A stretch of 64,000 nucleotides of DNA from Prochlorococcus sp. AG-363-B05 (GTDB lineage: Bacteria > Cyanobacteriota > Cyanobacteriia > PCC-6307 > Cyanobiaceae). A program made the translations under genes and the position numbers. The stretch spans positions 110,119-174,118 of the forward strand of contig QCFD01000002.1 in NCBI GenBank assembly GCA_003278445.1, given 5' to 3'. A model generated the notes under the pieces. The model was not told the origin of the DNA. It did not search any database and saw nothing but the letters and a program-made list of their open reading frames with translations. Position 1 is the stretch's first letter. The number at the start of each line of letters is the position of its first letter. Positions 7,582-17,828 of the stretch are shown one piece after another.

Positions 7582-8727
7582 TTAAGAGGTAGGCCAAATT
7601 GACCTTATAGTTTTTAAAACTTCTAGAGCTTCTTTTCTTCTAGAAGTCACATCTTTATTATTCAAAAGATAAGTGACGTGGCCAAGCTTTCTACCTATTT
7701 TTTCTTCTTCTTTTTCATACCAGTGTATATTCAAGCCAGGAATAGCCCTTAAATTATCCAACCTTTGACTCAGTGATATCGGATAGTTACTTTTCAAACC
7801 AAGCAAGTTAACCATTAAAGCACCATCAACAAGCATCTCAGGCATGGGTACATTAATACCAGACGTGATACAAATTTGTTGATCAAACTGACTGCTACTA
7901 CATGCATCTATAGAAAAATGACCTGAATTATGAGTTCTTGGCGCTATTTCATTCACCAGCAATCCTTCAGCTCCATAAAAAAATTCAATTGCAATAACAC
8001 CAACATAATCCAACTCAGCCAGCAACGAAGAGACGATGTTTTTCACCAAAAGATCAACGTCATGGTCAATATCAGCTGGAGCAAGCACCCAGTCACAAAC
8101 TTGCCTTGTTTGGTAAGTTTCTACAATTGGCAAACTACGAACTATACCTTTTGAATCCCTACTAGAAACAACAGACAATTCTTTTTCGAAAGGAACCCAC
8201 TTCTCCAGCATCCATTGTTCGTCAGTCTCAACTTCAATTAATTCTTCCAGTTGTTTGAAATTTTTAATAATTTTTGTTCCTTTGCCGTCATATCCACCTT
8301 TAGCAGCTTTTGCCATCAGTGGGAAGGTCCATTCGTCAGGAAGATCAACTTTTGATACTTTCTCTAAAGGGATAGGTAACCATTCAGGACAGGGTATATC
8401 AAGACTGTTCAATAACTCTCTTTGAGTTATTTTATTAATTAAAGGACTTATGGATTGAAGTCTAGGAATAAACGACACTCCATTATTTTGAAGAAAAAGC
8501 AAACTTGGTATATCAACCCATTCATTCTCAAAGGTTATCAATCTTGACTTTTCGGCAAGAAGTTTTGTGCCCTCAGCGTTTTTGGGATCATGCAATATGA
8601 CTTGATTCGTCTTTTTTGCAGCAGGATCAGTTTTGGCTGACGTCTGCACAACGACATCAACATCTCTTTTCTTTCCAGCCTCAACAAGAAGCATTGCAAG
8701 TTGTCCACCACCCACAACCCCAATCAT
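7582..8727 (-). CDS. purK: N5-carboxyaminoimidazole ribonucleotide synthase
   Basis: PurK converts AIR, bicarbonate and ATP to N5-CAIR in de novo purine synthesis; PurE then isomerises it. The 381 residues start with the pre-ATP-grasp fold IGVVGGGQLAMLL (2-14) and contain the ATP-grasp elements: KAAKGGYDGKGT (about 140-151), the EKW region, and GVIAIEFF and NEIAPRTHNSGH late in the chain, where metal-binding Glu/Asn lie. Length is typical. Its ATG (8725-8727) overlaps the TAA of a small upstream frame as TAATG, so translation is probably coupled. Cytoplasmic. Confidence 0.95.
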   Translation of the reverse strand: MIGVVGGGQLAMLLVEAGKKRDVDVVVQTSAKTDPAAKKTNQVILHDPKNAEGTKLLAEKSRLITFENEWVDIPSLLFLQNNGVSFIPRLQSISPLINKITQRELLNSLDIPCPEWLPIPLEKVSKVDLPDEWTFPLMAKAAKGGYDGKGTKIIKNFKQLEELIEVETDEQWMLEKWVPFEKELSVVSSRDSKGIVRSLPIVETYQTRQVCDWVLAPADIDHDVDLLVKNIVSSLLAELDYVGVIAIEFFYGAEGLLVNEIAPRTHNSGHFSIDACSSSQFDQQICITSGINVPMPEMLVDGALMVNLLGLKSNYPISLSQRLDNLRAIPGLNIHWYEKEEEKIGRKLGHVTYLLNNKDVTSRRKEALEVLKTIRSIWPTS

Positions 8728-8840
8728 TAGTTCAAGTCCTCATTTTTAGAGCTTTGGTCACTTGCAGAAAACGAAAAAAAAGTAATACAAATAAATACCA
8801 ATAATGTATGAAATGCAATTTTAATAAAAACATCCTTCAT
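8727..8840 (-). CDS. 37-residue exported or membrane peptide coupled to purK
   Basis: ATG at 8840 opens 37 codons ending in TAA whose last base is the first base of the purK ATG (TAATG). The peptide has a signal-like form: MKDVFIKIAFHTLL, a hydrophobic core VFICITFFSFSA (about 15-26), then a short acidic tail SDQSSKNEDLN. The geometry suggests a coupled leader or small membrane peptide, not chance, though no family is recognised. Confidence 0.45.
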   Translation of the reverse strand: MKDVFIKIAFHTLLVFICITFFSFSASDQSSKNEDLN

Positions 8841-9012
8841 AGACAACCAAAATAATATTCCAATATGAGATTATTTTGATCCGGCAATAAATACTAAAAA
8901 TATAAGAACATATATCAATGATTTATTAAATGTGTTAATCAACCATATAATTACTTTCATATTTTGATGATTTAACCTAATAAGTTATCAAGAATTTAAT
9001 ACTCTAAAAACT

Positions 9013-10119
9013 GTGAATAAAGACAAACTCCATATTAAAGTCTCGTTAACTAGAAACCCATACGAAATAGTTATTGGGGAAAGTAGTCTTGAATATATAG
9101 GTAATGAGCTAAGTAGAATTGGTTTTAAGAAAGGGCTAAAAATATTAGTTGTATCAAATAAGGAAGTCTCAGATCATTATGGTGATTGCGTAATTGAAAG
9201 TCTAATTAAAAATAATTACAATCCAAAACTATTGATATTAAAGGCTGGAGAAGAACAAAAAAACCAATCCTCTATTGATTTAATTCACGATGCGGCCTAT
9301 GAAGCCAGGTTAGAGAGGGGGTCTTTAATGATTGCCCTTGGAGGTGGCGTAATTGGTGACATGACTGGTTTTGCGGCTGCTACTTGGTTAAGAGGAATTA
9401 ATGTTGTCCAAATTCCTACAACCTTACTCGCCATGGTTGATGCCTCTATTGGAGGTAAAACAGGTATAAATCATTCAAAAGGTAAAAATCTAATAGGTGC
9501 ATTTCATCAACCTAAATTAGTGTTGATTGACCCTAAAACACTAATAACTCTCCCAAATAGAGAATTCAAAGCAGGTATGGCCGAAATAATCAAATATGGT
9601 GTTATATCAGACCTCAACCTATTTGAAATTCTAGAGAATCAAGAGAATATTTCTAATCTATCCAGCATTGAAGACCAACTGCTAAAAAAAATAATTGAGC
9701 GTTCTGCTAGATCTAAAGCAGCAATTGTAATGAAAGATGAAAGAGAAAGTGGGGTCAGAGCATTTTTAAATTATGGACATACTTTTGGCCATGTAATAGA
9801 AAATCTTTGTGGATATGGAAAATGGCTACATGGTGAAGCTGTTGCAATGGGTATGGTTGCAGTTGGTCAGTTAGCAGTTCAAAGAGGTCAATGGAAAGAG
9901 ATTGACGCCAAAAGACAGAGACAACTAATAGAGAAAGCAGGCTTACCCTCAAAGTGGCCAGGACTTCAACTGGAAAATGTTCTAAGCTCACTTCAAGGAG
10001 ACAAAAAAGTCAAAGATGGAAAAATTAGTTTCGTTATGCCCTTAAGAATTGGTGAGGTTAAAATATTTAATAATATCTCTAATCAAGAAATATATGAATG
10101 CTTGCAAAAACTTAACTAA
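9013..10119 (+). CDS. aroB: 3-dehydroquinate synthase
   Basis: Second step of the shikimate pathway: DAHP to 3-dehydroquinate, with NAD and a divalent metal. The 368 residues show NAD binding at [14 protein letters not shown] (about 113-126), the lysine-rich [19 protein letters not shown] (about 137-155), and the metal-site region GHTFGHVIE (about 255-263) followed by HGEAVAMGM. Full length. GTG start at 9013. The 3' end overlaps that of the convergent MidA-like gene by 8 bases. Confidence 0.96.
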   Translation: MNKDKLHIKVSLTRNPYEIVIGESSLEYIGNELSRIGFKKGLKILVVSNKEVSDHYGDCVIESLIKNNYNPKLLILKAGEEQKNQSSIDLIHDAAYEARLERGSLMIALGGGVIGDMTGFAAATWLRGINVVQIPTTLLAMVDASIGGKTGINHSKGKNLIGAFHQPKLVLIDPKTLITLPNREFKAGMAEIIKYGVISDLNLFEILENQENISNLSSIEDQLLKKIIERSARSKAAIVMKDERESGVRAFLNYGHTFGHVIENLCGYGKWLHGEAVAMGMVAVGQLAVQRGQWKEIDAKRQRQLIEKAGLPSKWPGLQLENVLSSLQGDKKVKDGKISFVMPLRIGEVKIFNNISNQEIYECLQKLN

Positions 10120-11317
10120 TTGGCTCTTCAAGAAAACGATTTCGTAAATTCAAATTATTACGATTATCACGCTGAAAAGCTAGCCACCTGAATTCTCCAA
10201 GTCCCATAGGATCAACAAGTCTCAACAATGACTCTCTTCGATTCAATGCTGCCGAGAGATCCTCACTAGTTGTATTCTGAAGAGAATAAATAAATTTTGA
10301 AAGTCCCAATGCCAATAGAGCTTGTCCCTGCCTTGTCTCACCCATAAACTTCCAACCATTAGTTTGAGCATAATTAATGGTTGATTCAATACATAAATGT
10401 GCGGTCAAATCACAAAAGCCAGCATCTTTCAAAATATTGGCATTTGCTTCTTGATTCGAATAAGCAATAACAGTTCCGTCTTTTCTCATCGAGTTATAAT
10501 AACGTTTTGACTCCAACGCATAATCGACGAGTAATAGTGAGCCATTAATTAAAACTTTAGATAATTTGCTAAACCACGTTGGCACATCACAATGCCATTC
10601 TGTAACCCATCCATTGCCTATATCCTTAGGTGGGAACTCAATATTTAAAATACTCATAGAATCCTTTATAAACTGTTTAATCGCAGAAGTAGGCTTTAGA
10701 TCAACAAGCTCCAAAAAATGTTCATCATTTCTCTTTTTCAAAGAAACTCCCTGCCTAAAAACTTTTTCATCTCTAAAGACCAATCTCTCTACTGGGAATG
10801 CATCCAAAACCTCATTAGCAATAACTACACCTGTTACTGGTTTTAGCATTAGCTCGTCGAGGTCAGTCCAACGACAATTAACCCCTTTAAAATTATTAAC
10901 TACATTTTCTTGTCGTTTCCTCATCCCAATATTTTTCTCAACTAAAATAAGCTCAATTTTACTGATTAAAGCAGGTTCAATTTCATAAATAGCATCTATT
11001 AAATCTCTAGCCAAAGAGCCTTCGCCTGGTCCAATCTCAACAAGAGAAAACAACTCACAAGCACTTCCTGCTTTTTCTAGATCAAGAAACCATTCAGCGA
11101 CTTGAATAGCTAATAAATATGCAAAATCGTTACTTAAAGATGGTGAAGTACAAAAATCTCCATCTTTTCCAATCTTTAATCTTCCAGTTGAATAAAAACC
11201 ATTATCCGGATCATTTAAAGCTAAATCCATAAACTCATAGAAGCTGATTACACCACCACGAGCCATCATGGGACCAATCAACCATTCAGAACATCTCGCA
11301 GTAGGATCAGTCATCAT
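10112..11317 (-). CDS. MidA/NDUFAF7-like SAM-dependent methyltransferase
   Basis: A protein arginine methyltransferase fold (formerly DUF185). In mitochondria NDUFAF7 methylates a complex I subunit; the bacterial role is less clear, possibly NDH-1 assembly. The 401 residues carry the N-terminal entry motif [23 protein letters not shown] (spread over about 21-43), the SAM-binding [13 protein letters not shown] (about 92-104), and [14 protein letters not shown]. Start taken at ATG 11317; an internal MMARGG is an alternative. It converges on aroB with an 8-base overlap and diverges from the TPM gene at 11347, with 29 bases between starts. Confidence 0.8.
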   Translation of the reverse strand: MMTDPTARCSEWLIGPMMARGGVISFYEFMDLALNDPDNGFYSTGRLKIGKDGDFCTSPSLSNDFAYLLAIQVAEWFLDLEKAGSACELFSLVEIGPGEGSLARDLIDAIYEIEPALISKIELILVEKNIGMRKRQENVVNNFKGVNCRWTDLDELMLKPVTGVVIANEVLDAFPVERLVFRDEKVFRQGVSLKKRNDEHFLELVDLKPTSAIKQFIKDSMSILNIEFPPKDIGNGWVTEWHCDVPTWFSKLSKVLINGSLLLVDYALESKRYYNSMRKDGTVIAYSNQEANANILKDAGFCDLTAHLCIESTINYAQTNGWKFMGETRQGQALLALGLSKFIYSLQNTTSEDLSAALNRRESLLRLVDPMGLGEFRWLAFQRDNRNNLNLRNRFLEEPIS

Positions 11318-11346
11318 GGAGAATACGTTCAGAGAACAAAAAGTTC

Positions 11347-12150
11347 ATGCTCAAACAATTATTTAAAAAATCCATAATTTTTTTTCTTGGACTCTTACTA
11401 ATGTTTTCTATGGAGGGAATCGCATTTGCTTACGATAATCCTGATCTTTTGCCAAAAGAACAAACGCCCATAATCGATCTTGCAAAAGCCCTAAGTGAAA
11501 AACAAAGATTAGATTTGGAGTCCTCACTAAATTCATATGAAGAAGAAACCGGGTGGAAAATAAGGGTATTGTCACAATATGAAAAAACACCTGGTTTAGC
11601 GGTTAAAGATTACTGGGGGCTTGATGAAACAAGCCTACTTATAATTGCAGACCCAAGAGGAGGAAACCTACTTAGTTTTAATGTTGGTGACGCATATTTT
11701 GCTCTCATGCCAAGAATCTTTTGGGTGGAATTACAAACAAGATTTGGAAATCAATTTTATGTAAGAGATAACGGTGAGGATGGTGCGATTCTAGCTTCAA
11801 TAAAAGCTGTAGAAACTTGTTTGGACAAAGGTGGTTGCGAGGTCGTACCAGGGTTACCTAAGGAACAATGGCAATGGACATTATTAACATCTTTGCTGGG
11901 AGGATTTATTGCAGGCTTTGCAGCATCACCGAGAAAAGCCAATGAATCTTTCTCTATAGGATGGTTATTGCTCCTATCTCCTCTTTGGATAATGCTATTT
12001 GGGATTTTTGGAGTTGCTTCTGTTATGACAAGAACCAATGATATTCTTCCTTTAATGAGAAATATTCTAGGATTTATAGGCTCAGCTATTGGTGCGTATC
12101 TGATTGCAGAAAGAAAATTTAAGGATCCTAATTTAAATGAACAAGATTAA
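11347..12150 (+). CDS. TPM-domain (Psb32/TLP18.3-like) protein
   Basis: The TPM domain occurs in thylakoid lumen proteins such as Psb32, linked to PSII repair and acid phosphatase activity. The 267 residues show an N-terminal hydrophobic signal (IIFFLGLLLMFSMEGIAFA, about 10-28), a TPM core with DLAKALSEKQRLDLESSL and WGLDETSLLIIADPRGGNL, and two to three C-terminal membrane helices (about 178-255), so the domain is probably lumenal or periplasmic and anchored by its C-terminus. ATG start. Adjacent to, and divergent from, the methyltransferase. Confidence 0.75.
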   Translation: MLKQLFKKSIIFFLGLLLMFSMEGIAFAYDNPDLLPKEQTPIIDLAKALSEKQRLDLESSLNSYEEETGWKIRVLSQYEKTPGLAVKDYWGLDETSLLIIADPRGGNLLSFNVGDAYFALMPRIFWVELQTRFGNQFYVRDNGEDGAILASIKAVETCLDKGGCEVVPGLPKEQWQWTLLTSLLGGFIAGFAASPRKANESFSIGWLLLLSPLWIMLFGIFGVASVMTRTNDILPLMRNILGFIGSAIGAYLIAERKFKDPNLNEQD

Positions 12151-12190
12151 TATCAATTGATATTATATAAATAATAGAAATCTAAAATAT

Positions 12191-13036
12191 TTATTTATTT
12201 AATAATATTTCTTTATAAGCAATAGATGCATCATTTCGGAACCATCTATGTGAAGCATGAATAAGTTTGCCTTTTGAAAACTCAACCCAAGAAAAATGAC
12301 ACAAATTCTCCCCCGTAGAGTCGATGCCTCTTCTTGGAACACACGCTGCGTTTAAATATGAAGTTCCCCATATATCTTTCGCGAAAGTCTTTCTTGTTCG
12401 ATTACCACCAATTCTTAATTGATGGTGTGTATGACCAAAAACAACTAATTCTGGAATCCTAAACTTACGAATTTGATCTATTGCAATACCAAGATCTTTA
12501 TCTCCCCAATCCATAGATGGCAATTTCCAATCTCTGCCACATAAACTTGAAGACTCCGAACCAAGACCAACTGGTCCTGAATGAGCAAGAAGTAATAGAG
12601 GAAATTCTAGAGGTGCTGACTTGGCTGCAGAAACAATCCTAAGGACAGACTCATCAAGACTAACCTCGCCAAACACCTCCTTAACCTCTGGGGCCAAGAA
12701 AAAGCCTCCTCCTGCACTGCAAGGCCTAGCTCCAACAACAGAAAGTTCATTCAATTTCCATTTAGATAAATTCCAAGAACAATTTTTTTCGCCAAGTAAG
12801 TCCAATTGAGCTCTTAAAATATCTCCTGATCTGTCTTGCCCTCTATCATGATTTCCAAGTATTACTGATGTGGGAATAGAGATTTTACTTATTGCCTTAG
12901 CAATTCTCAAATCACCATCTGACAAGTCACCAACAAATAAAACCCCATCAGGATTCAGTTCCAAAAGCAAGTCCAGGTCATCCTGACTCCAGGACCCATG
13001 CAAATCTCCAGCGATAGCAATTCGGATAACTGACAG
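12191..13036 (-). CDS. Calcineurin-like metallophosphoesterase (cyanobacterial), probable non-ATG start
   Basis: The family hydrolyses phosphoester bonds with a dinuclear metal centre. Motifs in order: IAIAGDLHG (motif I, encoded upstream of 13003), GDLSDGD, GNHDRG, and GHTHH near the C-terminus, so all metal ligands are present. The only conventional start, TTG at 13003, would cut motif I in half; the frame is open to 13066 with no ATG, GTG or TTG. I take CTG at 13034-13036 as the nearest near-cognate start. It lies back to back with nadA. Confidence 0.75.
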   Translation of the reverse strand: MSVIRIAIAGDLHGSWSQDDLDLLLELNPDGVLFVGDLSDGDLRIAKAISKISIPTSVILGNHDRGQDRSGDILRAQLDLLGEKNCSWNLSKWKLNELSVVGARPCSAGGGFFLAPEVKEVFGEVSLDESVLRIVSAAKSAPLEFPLLLLAHSGPVGLGSESSSLCGRDWKLPSMDWGDKDLGIAIDQIRKFRIPELVVFGHTHHQLRIGGNRTRKTFAKDIWGTSYLNAACVPRRGIDSTGENLCHFSWVEFSKGKLIHASHRWFRNDASIAYKEILLNK

Positions 13037-13167
13037 ATTTTTTAGGAAATTACACCCTATACTGCCCGAACACCTTCACATGGAAACTAATTACCACTGT
13101 TTCCTATTACGAGACTGATACATCAGTCTCAAATACACGCAAAAATCTCACTGATGAGATCAATTTT

Positions 13168-14061
13168 TTGCGAGAAAAAAGAAATGCAATAATTCTTGCT
13201 CATTATTACCAAGAACCTGCAATACAAGATATTGCAGATTTTATTGGTGATTCACTCGAATTATCGAGAAAAGCCTCTGAGACAAACGCTGACGTGATTG
13301 TTTTTTGCGGCGTTCATTTTATGGCTGAGACAGCAAAAATATTATGTCCGGAGAAAACTGTCCTTCTTCCTGATTTTGATGCTGGATGCACACTTGCAGA
13401 CGACTGCCAACCTGATGAATTCCAACATTTTTTAGATAAACATCCCGACCATTTTGCTATAAGCTATATAAATTGCAGTGCAGCAGTAAAGGCAAAAAGT
13501 GACCTGATCTGCACAAGTAGCAATGCAGTTGATCTTGTAAAGAAATTACCCAAAGATCTACCTATATTATTTTCACCTGATAGGAATCTTGGTAGATGGG
13601 TTGAACGTCAGAGTGGCAGAAAATTAACCCTATGGCCTGGAAGATGCCTTGTTCATGAAACTTTTAATGAAGAAGCTTTAATTAAATTAAAAATCAAACA
13701 TCCAACAGCTGAAGTTCTTGCCCACCCCGAATGTCAAGAAAATTTATTAGATTTAGCTGATTTCATAGGTTCAACAAGCAAATTGCTAAATTATTCTCAA
13801 AATAGTAAAAATAATAATTTTATTGTGCTTACAGAGCCAGGAATAATTCATCAAATGAGATTGAAAGACCCCGTAAAGACATATATAGAAGTACCTGGAA
13901 TTGATGGTTGTAGTTGCAATGTATGTCCATATATGAGAATGAACACCTTAGAAAAAGTATATAAGTGCCTAAAAGATATGAAGCCAGAATTACTCATGGA
14001 TGAAAAGATCAGATCAATGGCATATAAACCTCTGCAGAAGATGCTTGACATGAGTAATTAA
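13168..14061 (+). CDS. nadA: Quinolinate synthase A
   Basis: Condenses iminoaspartate with DHAP to quinolinate in NAD synthesis, using a [4Fe-4S] cluster. Hallmarks: [21 protein letters not shown] (shown across about 9-29), [12 protein letters not shown], the three probable cluster cysteines in [16 protein letters not shown] and CSCNVCPYM, and [12 protein letters not shown] at 13168 yields 297 residues. The frame continues upstream with homologous-looking sequence ([19 protein letters not shown]) to about 13090, but contains no ATG, GTG or TTG, so the real start is probably earlier and unusual. Confidence 0.93.
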   Translation: MREKRNAIILAHYYQEPAIQDIADFIGDSLELSRKASETNADVIVFCGVHFMAETAKILCPEKTVLLPDFDAGCTLADDCQPDEFQHFLDKHPDHFAISYINCSAAVKAKSDLICTSSNAVDLVKKLPKDLPILFSPDRNLGRWVERQSGRKLTLWPGRCLVHETFNEEALIKLKIKHPTAEVLAHPECQENLLDLADFIGSTSKLLNYSQNSKNNNFIVLTEPGIIHQMRLKDPVKTYIEVPGIDGCSCNVCPYMRMNTLEKVYKCLKDMKPELLMDEKIRSMAYKPLQKMLDMSN

Positions 14062-14069
14062 TTAATAGT

Positions 14070-14627
14070 ATGAATTTATCCCTTTTTATTGTTGTATTAG
14101 GGGGGAGAAGTTTAAAAAGTAATATAGAGATTCACGATGTAAGGTGGGTTTTAGGTGAATCATTAGAAGATACATTTCTTGAACTTAGGGAACAATGGAT
14201 AGGGAAAATAGGTGGACTTCATATTGATAGTTATAAGCGTATTGAATATGTTGATGGGTATAAAATAGAAATATCTAACTGCAATAAAAACAATTTAATT
14301 AATACAAAAAGAGAAGATCAATCACTTTGGTTCATTAACTTAGGTGGATACAATCCGGAAAAAATGTATGAAGAACATGAATTTACTCTAGTAGTCGCTA
14401 AAAATGCTAGAGATGCGAAAAAAAAAGCAAAAACAAATTGGGTCTCAAACTTAAAGAAGAAACATAATGATGACATCTCAGATATAATGAATTTTGCAAA
14501 AATAGATGATATTCATTCAATTAAGAAAATAAGTAACTGGGAAATAAAATTAATTTCTGACCCTGAAAGGAGAAATGATAAACTCACTCCTGACTGGTAT
14601 GGTTACATGAGGATTGATAACTTTTAA
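14070..14627 (+). CDS. DUF1543 domain protein, two-domain
   Basis: 185 residues with the DUF1543 pattern: LFIVVLGGRSLKSNIEIHDV (about 5-24), VLGESLEDTFLELREQWIG, GLHIDSYKRIEYVDGYKIEI, then a second similar repeat LWFINLGGYNPEKMYEEHEF with AKNARDAKKKAK. Function unknown. It starts 9 bases after the nadA stop on the same strand, so it is probably co-transcribed, and ends one base before the convergent ctpA stop. Confidence 0.75.
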   Translation: MNLSLFIVVLGGRSLKSNIEIHDVRWVLGESLEDTFLELREQWIGKIGGLHIDSYKRIEYVDGYKIEISNCNKNNLINTKREDQSLWFINLGGYNPEKMYEEHEFTLVVAKNARDAKKKAKTNWVSNLKKKHNDDISDIMNFAKIDDIHSIKKISNWEIKLISDPERRNDKLTPDWYGYMRIDNF

Positions 14628-15941
14628 CTATTTTTTAAGAGCATATTTTATATTAGATTTCTTAGGATTATAAGTATTTTTATTATTTTCAACTTTATAC
14701 TTTTTAAGTAATATATTTTCAGCCACAACATACTGACTATCTTTTAACGTACCCAAATCTGAATTTTTCAATTTATCTTTATCATTCAACAAAAGATCTG
14801 CTCGAATATCAGGTTCTATACCATTTTTATTAATATCCTTTCCACTAGGTGTCAAATATTTAGCGACAGTAACCGTCAATCCTGAGCCATCAGATAGAGA
14901 TCTTACCGACTGAACAAGTCCTTTTCCAAAAGTTTTTTTCCCAACTAAAACCCCTCTATTATTATCCTGAATTGCTCCAGAGAGGATCTCACTAGCACTC
15001 GCAGATCCTTCATCAATTAAAACAACAACTGGTCTATTAGTTAAGGCCCTACTATTTGCTTTCCTAACATCAGTAATTCCATCTTTTGTTTTAGTACTAA
15101 CAATAATTCCAGTATTTATCCATTGCCTAGCAATTTCAATGCTTGCCTCTAGCAATCCTCCTGGATTACTTCTAAGATCTAATACATAACCAAAAGGTTT
15201 TTGTTTTTCTAATTTCTTAATCGATAAGCTCATCTCTTTTGGAGATTTTGCATTAAATTGTTTTAATCTTAGATATCCAATTTTTGCACCTACAATTGTA
15301 TTATTTATTCGACTATCAACTACATTAATCTCTATTCTATCTCGTATTAATGAGACGTTTAAAAGTTTATCGTCTCTAATTATGCCTAGTTCAACCTTAG
15401 TTCCTTTTTTTCCTCGAATAAGTTTAACAGTGCTATCTATACTCAAACCTTCTATAGGCATACCATCGATTGATACAATGATATCCTTCGGTTTAACACC
15501 TGCAAGGAAAGCTGGTGTTCCTTCTATGGGAGAGACAACAACAATTTCTTTAGTAACTTCATCTAAAGAAATTTGAATACCCACTCCCATCAATTCTCCT
15601 GTTGTCTCTATTCTCATTTCATCAAATTCTTTGGGATCTAAAAACCTTGTATAAGGATCATCTAATTTTGTCAATATTTCTTTTATAACAATATAAGCGT
15701 CGTCGTTATTCAGATATTTAGTTGACAGTATTTCCTTTCTTAATTTAATCCAATCCTCAACATTATATTTCCCTGAATAGTCTAAAAAATCTCTATATAT
15801 TATTTGCCATACTTGATCAATAATCTCCTTTGGATTATCAGTAACCAAAGTAGAAGAATTAGCCTGAAAAGAAAAAGATGGGGCGGAAAATACAACTATT
15901 GCAAAACATATTTTAAGTAATTTTTTCAACATGATTATCAA
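14628..15941 (-). CDS. ctpA: Carboxyl-terminal processing protease (S41)
   Basis: S41 family serine-lysine protease. In cyanobacteria CtpA matures the D1 protein of PSII in the lumen; paralogues have other targets. The 437 residues show an N-terminal signal (LKKLLKICFAIVVFSAPSFS, about 5-24), a PDZ domain (about 110-195: TGELMGVGIQI, GVKPKDIIVSIDG), and the catalytic core LRSNPGG, DEGSASASE with probable Ser315, and KTFGKG with probable Lys340, 25 residues apart as in known CtpA. ATG 15941; a second Met three codons later is possible. Confidence 0.88.
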   Translation of the reverse strand: MIIMLKKLLKICFAIVVFSAPSFSFQANSSTLVTDNPKEIIDQVWQIIYRDFLDYSGKYNVEDWIKLRKEILSTKYLNNDDAYIVIKEILTKLDDPYTRFLDPKEFDEMRIETTGELMGVGIQISLDEVTKEIVVVSPIEGTPAFLAGVKPKDIIVSIDGMPIEGLSIDSTVKLIRGKKGTKVELGIIRDDKLLNVSLIRDRIEINVVDSRINNTIVGAKIGYLRLKQFNAKSPKEMSLSIKKLEKQKPFGYVLDLRSNPGGLLEASIEIARQWINTGIIVSTKTKDGITDVRKANSRALTNRPVVVLIDEGSASASEILSGAIQDNNRGVLVGKKTFGKGLVQSVRSLSDGSGLTVTVAKYLTPSGKDINKNGIEPDIRADLLLNDKDKLKNSDLGTLKDSQYVVAENILLKKYKVENNKNTYNPKKSNIKYALKK

Positions 15942-15988
15942 ATAAAATTTTTTATAATAATAAAAAAACTAAAATATATATTCTGTTT

Positions 15989-17212
15989 TCAAGGATCTAC
16001 CCATTTACCATCTTCTTTAATTAAATCAACTAAAGCCTGAACACCTTCATCCTCAGGCACCCTCTTAATTTCATCCCTATTTCTATAAAGAGCAATTGTT
16101 CCAACACCTTTACCAACATAACCATAGTCAGCATCTGCCATCTCTCCAGGTCCATTAACGATACAACCCATAACTGCTATGTCTAATCCTGTCAAATGAA
16201 CGGTAGCTGCTCTAACTTTTGCCACAACTTCTTCTAAATTAAATAATGTTCTTCCGCAGCTAGGACAACTTATATATTCGACCATAGTTTTTCTCAGTCC
16301 AACTGCTTGCAAAATTGAATAGGCAACAGGTATTTCCTTCTCAGGTGCTTCAGTAAGAGAAACTCTTATGGTGTCTCCAATTCCCTCTGATAATAATGTT
16401 CCAATTCCAGCAGTACTTTTTATTCTTCCATAATCTCCATCACCAGCTTCAGTTACACCCAAATGCAAAGGATAATTAAACCCCTCTTTATCCATAGTGT
16501 CAGCCATCATTCTATAAGCAGCGAGCATCACGGGAGGTCTAGAAGCCTTCATTGAAACTACAATATTGTGAAAGTCCAATGAATCACAAATTCGAATGAA
16601 TTCCATAGCTGATTCAACCATCCCAAAAGGAGTATCTCCGTATGCAAATAACATTCTCTCTGCCAATGATCCATGATTAACTCCTATTCTTAGTGCCTTA
16701 TTTTGCTCTTTTAAAGTATTAACAATTGGTTCAAATTTCTGAATAATCTTCTCTTTAATTGCTTTTATTTCATCATCAGTAAATTCAGTTCTATTAGGAT
16801 CAGGTCTCTCAAAAACAAATAATCCAGGGTTGATACGAACTTTATCTACATGCTTTGCGACCTCTAAAGCTATTTTCATGCCATTGTGGTGAACATCCGC
16901 TACTAATGGAACTGGTTGATAAGTACTAGCTAAAAGTTTCTTTATTTCTCCGACAGCTTTTGCACTTGCAAGAGTGGGAACAGTTAATCTGACAATTTCA
17001 CATCCAATTTCATGCAATCTTCTTATTGCAGCGGTAGAACCTTCAATATCCATCGTATCTTCATTAATCATTGACTGAACACGAACTGGATTATCCCCAC
17101 CGATACCAATATCTCCAACCATTACAGGTCTAGTATCTCTACGAATTATTCTGGTGCTATAACGCTGTGAAACATTATTTTCTTTATTATCTTTTTCCAG
17201 GGTCGCAATCAT
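15989..17212 (-). CDS. ispG: 4-hydroxy-3-methylbut-2-enyl diphosphate synthase (GcpE)
   Basis: The [4Fe-4S] enzyme that converts MEcPP to HMBPP in the MEP isoprenoid pathway, feeding carotenoids, phytol and quinones. The 407 residues contain [14 protein letters not shown] (about 43-56), ADVHHNG, the TIM-barrel repeats, and the C-terminal cluster cysteines in CPSCGR and [11 protein letters not shown]. Single ATG start. No insert between the barrel and the Fe-S domain, as in bacterial rather than plant enzymes. Confidence 0.96.
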   Translation of the reverse strand: MIATLEKDNKENNVSQRYSTRIIRRDTRPVMVGDIGIGGDNPVRVQSMINEDTMDIEGSTAAIRRLHEIGCEIVRLTVPTLASAKAVGEIKKLLASTYQPVPLVADVHHNGMKIALEVAKHVDKVRINPGLFVFERPDPNRTEFTDDEIKAIKEKIIQKFEPIVNTLKEQNKALRIGVNHGSLAERMLFAYGDTPFGMVESAMEFIRICDSLDFHNIVVSMKASRPPVMLAAYRMMADTMDKEGFNYPLHLGVTEAGDGDYGRIKSTAGIGTLLSEGIGDTIRVSLTEAPEKEIPVAYSILQAVGLRKTMVEYISCPSCGRTLFNLEEVVAKVRAATVHLTGLDIAVMGCIVNGPGEMADADYGYVGKGVGTIALYRNRDEIKRVPEDEGVQALVDLIKEDGKWVDP

Positions 17213-17261
17213 GAGTAAACAATTGAGCCTCTTTAATAAACAACAATGACATATTTAAGGA

Positions 17262-17828
17262 CTATTTTAAAGTATTAAATTTTTCTTTGATTTTCAAGAA
17301 ATCCGATTTGGTTAAACTCATTGGAGTTCCTTCCTCATTTGATTGATTTCTAAGCAAATATGCTGGATGAAAAACAGGCATAACAAGTCTTCCATCCCAA
17401 TTAATCCATTTACCCCTGAGAATGCTTATAGGGGACTTATTTTTTAAAATTGCTTCTAATGCTGTAGCACCAACAAGAATTATAATTTTTGGATTTACAA
17501 GTTTGATTTGTTGATACAACCAAGGAAGATTTTCTCGAATTTCAGTCTTAGTTGGGCGTCTATTTTTGGGAGGTCTACATTTGACCACGTTGCAAAAATA
17601 AACATCTAGGCTGATATCAAACCCCGCATTCTGTAGCAATTGATCAAGTAATTTTCCAGACCTTCCTACAAAAGGCTCTCCAAGCTCATCCTCCTTTGCG
17701 CCAGGAGCTTCTCCAACAATCATCAACTGAGAGAAAGTGTTACCCCTTGATACGACGATTTTGTTTATAGGGTTGCCTAAATTAGAAACTTCAGAAAAGT
17801 CTTTATCAGGATAGATATTTTTGATCAA
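17262..17828 (-). CDS. Family 4-type uracil-DNA glycosylase missing most Fe-S cysteines
   Basis: Excises uracil from DNA. Family motifs are intact: GEAPGAKEDELGEPFVGRSG (about 38-57), CNVVKCRPPKNRRPT, and the catalytic-site HPAYLLRN. Family 4 enzymes hold a [4Fe-4S] cluster with four cysteines: two N-terminal (CxxC), one in KCRPP and one about 15 residues later. Here only the KCRPP cysteine is clearly kept; the N-terminal pair appears as Ser/Gly and the fourth position as Asn (EIREN). 188 residues, with an N-terminal start overlapping the upstream VOC stop by 4 bases (ATGA). Either cluster-free or reassigned. Confidence 0.8.
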   Translation of the reverse strand: MIKNIYPDKDFSEVSNLGNPINKIVVSRGNTFSQLMIVGEAPGAKEDELGEPFVGRSGKLLDQLLQNAGFDISLDVYFCNVVKCRPPKNRRPTKTEIRENLPWLYQQIKLVNPKIIILVGATALEAILKNKSPISILRGKWINWDGRLVMPVFHPAYLLRNQSNEEGTPMSLTKSDFLKIKEKFNTLK

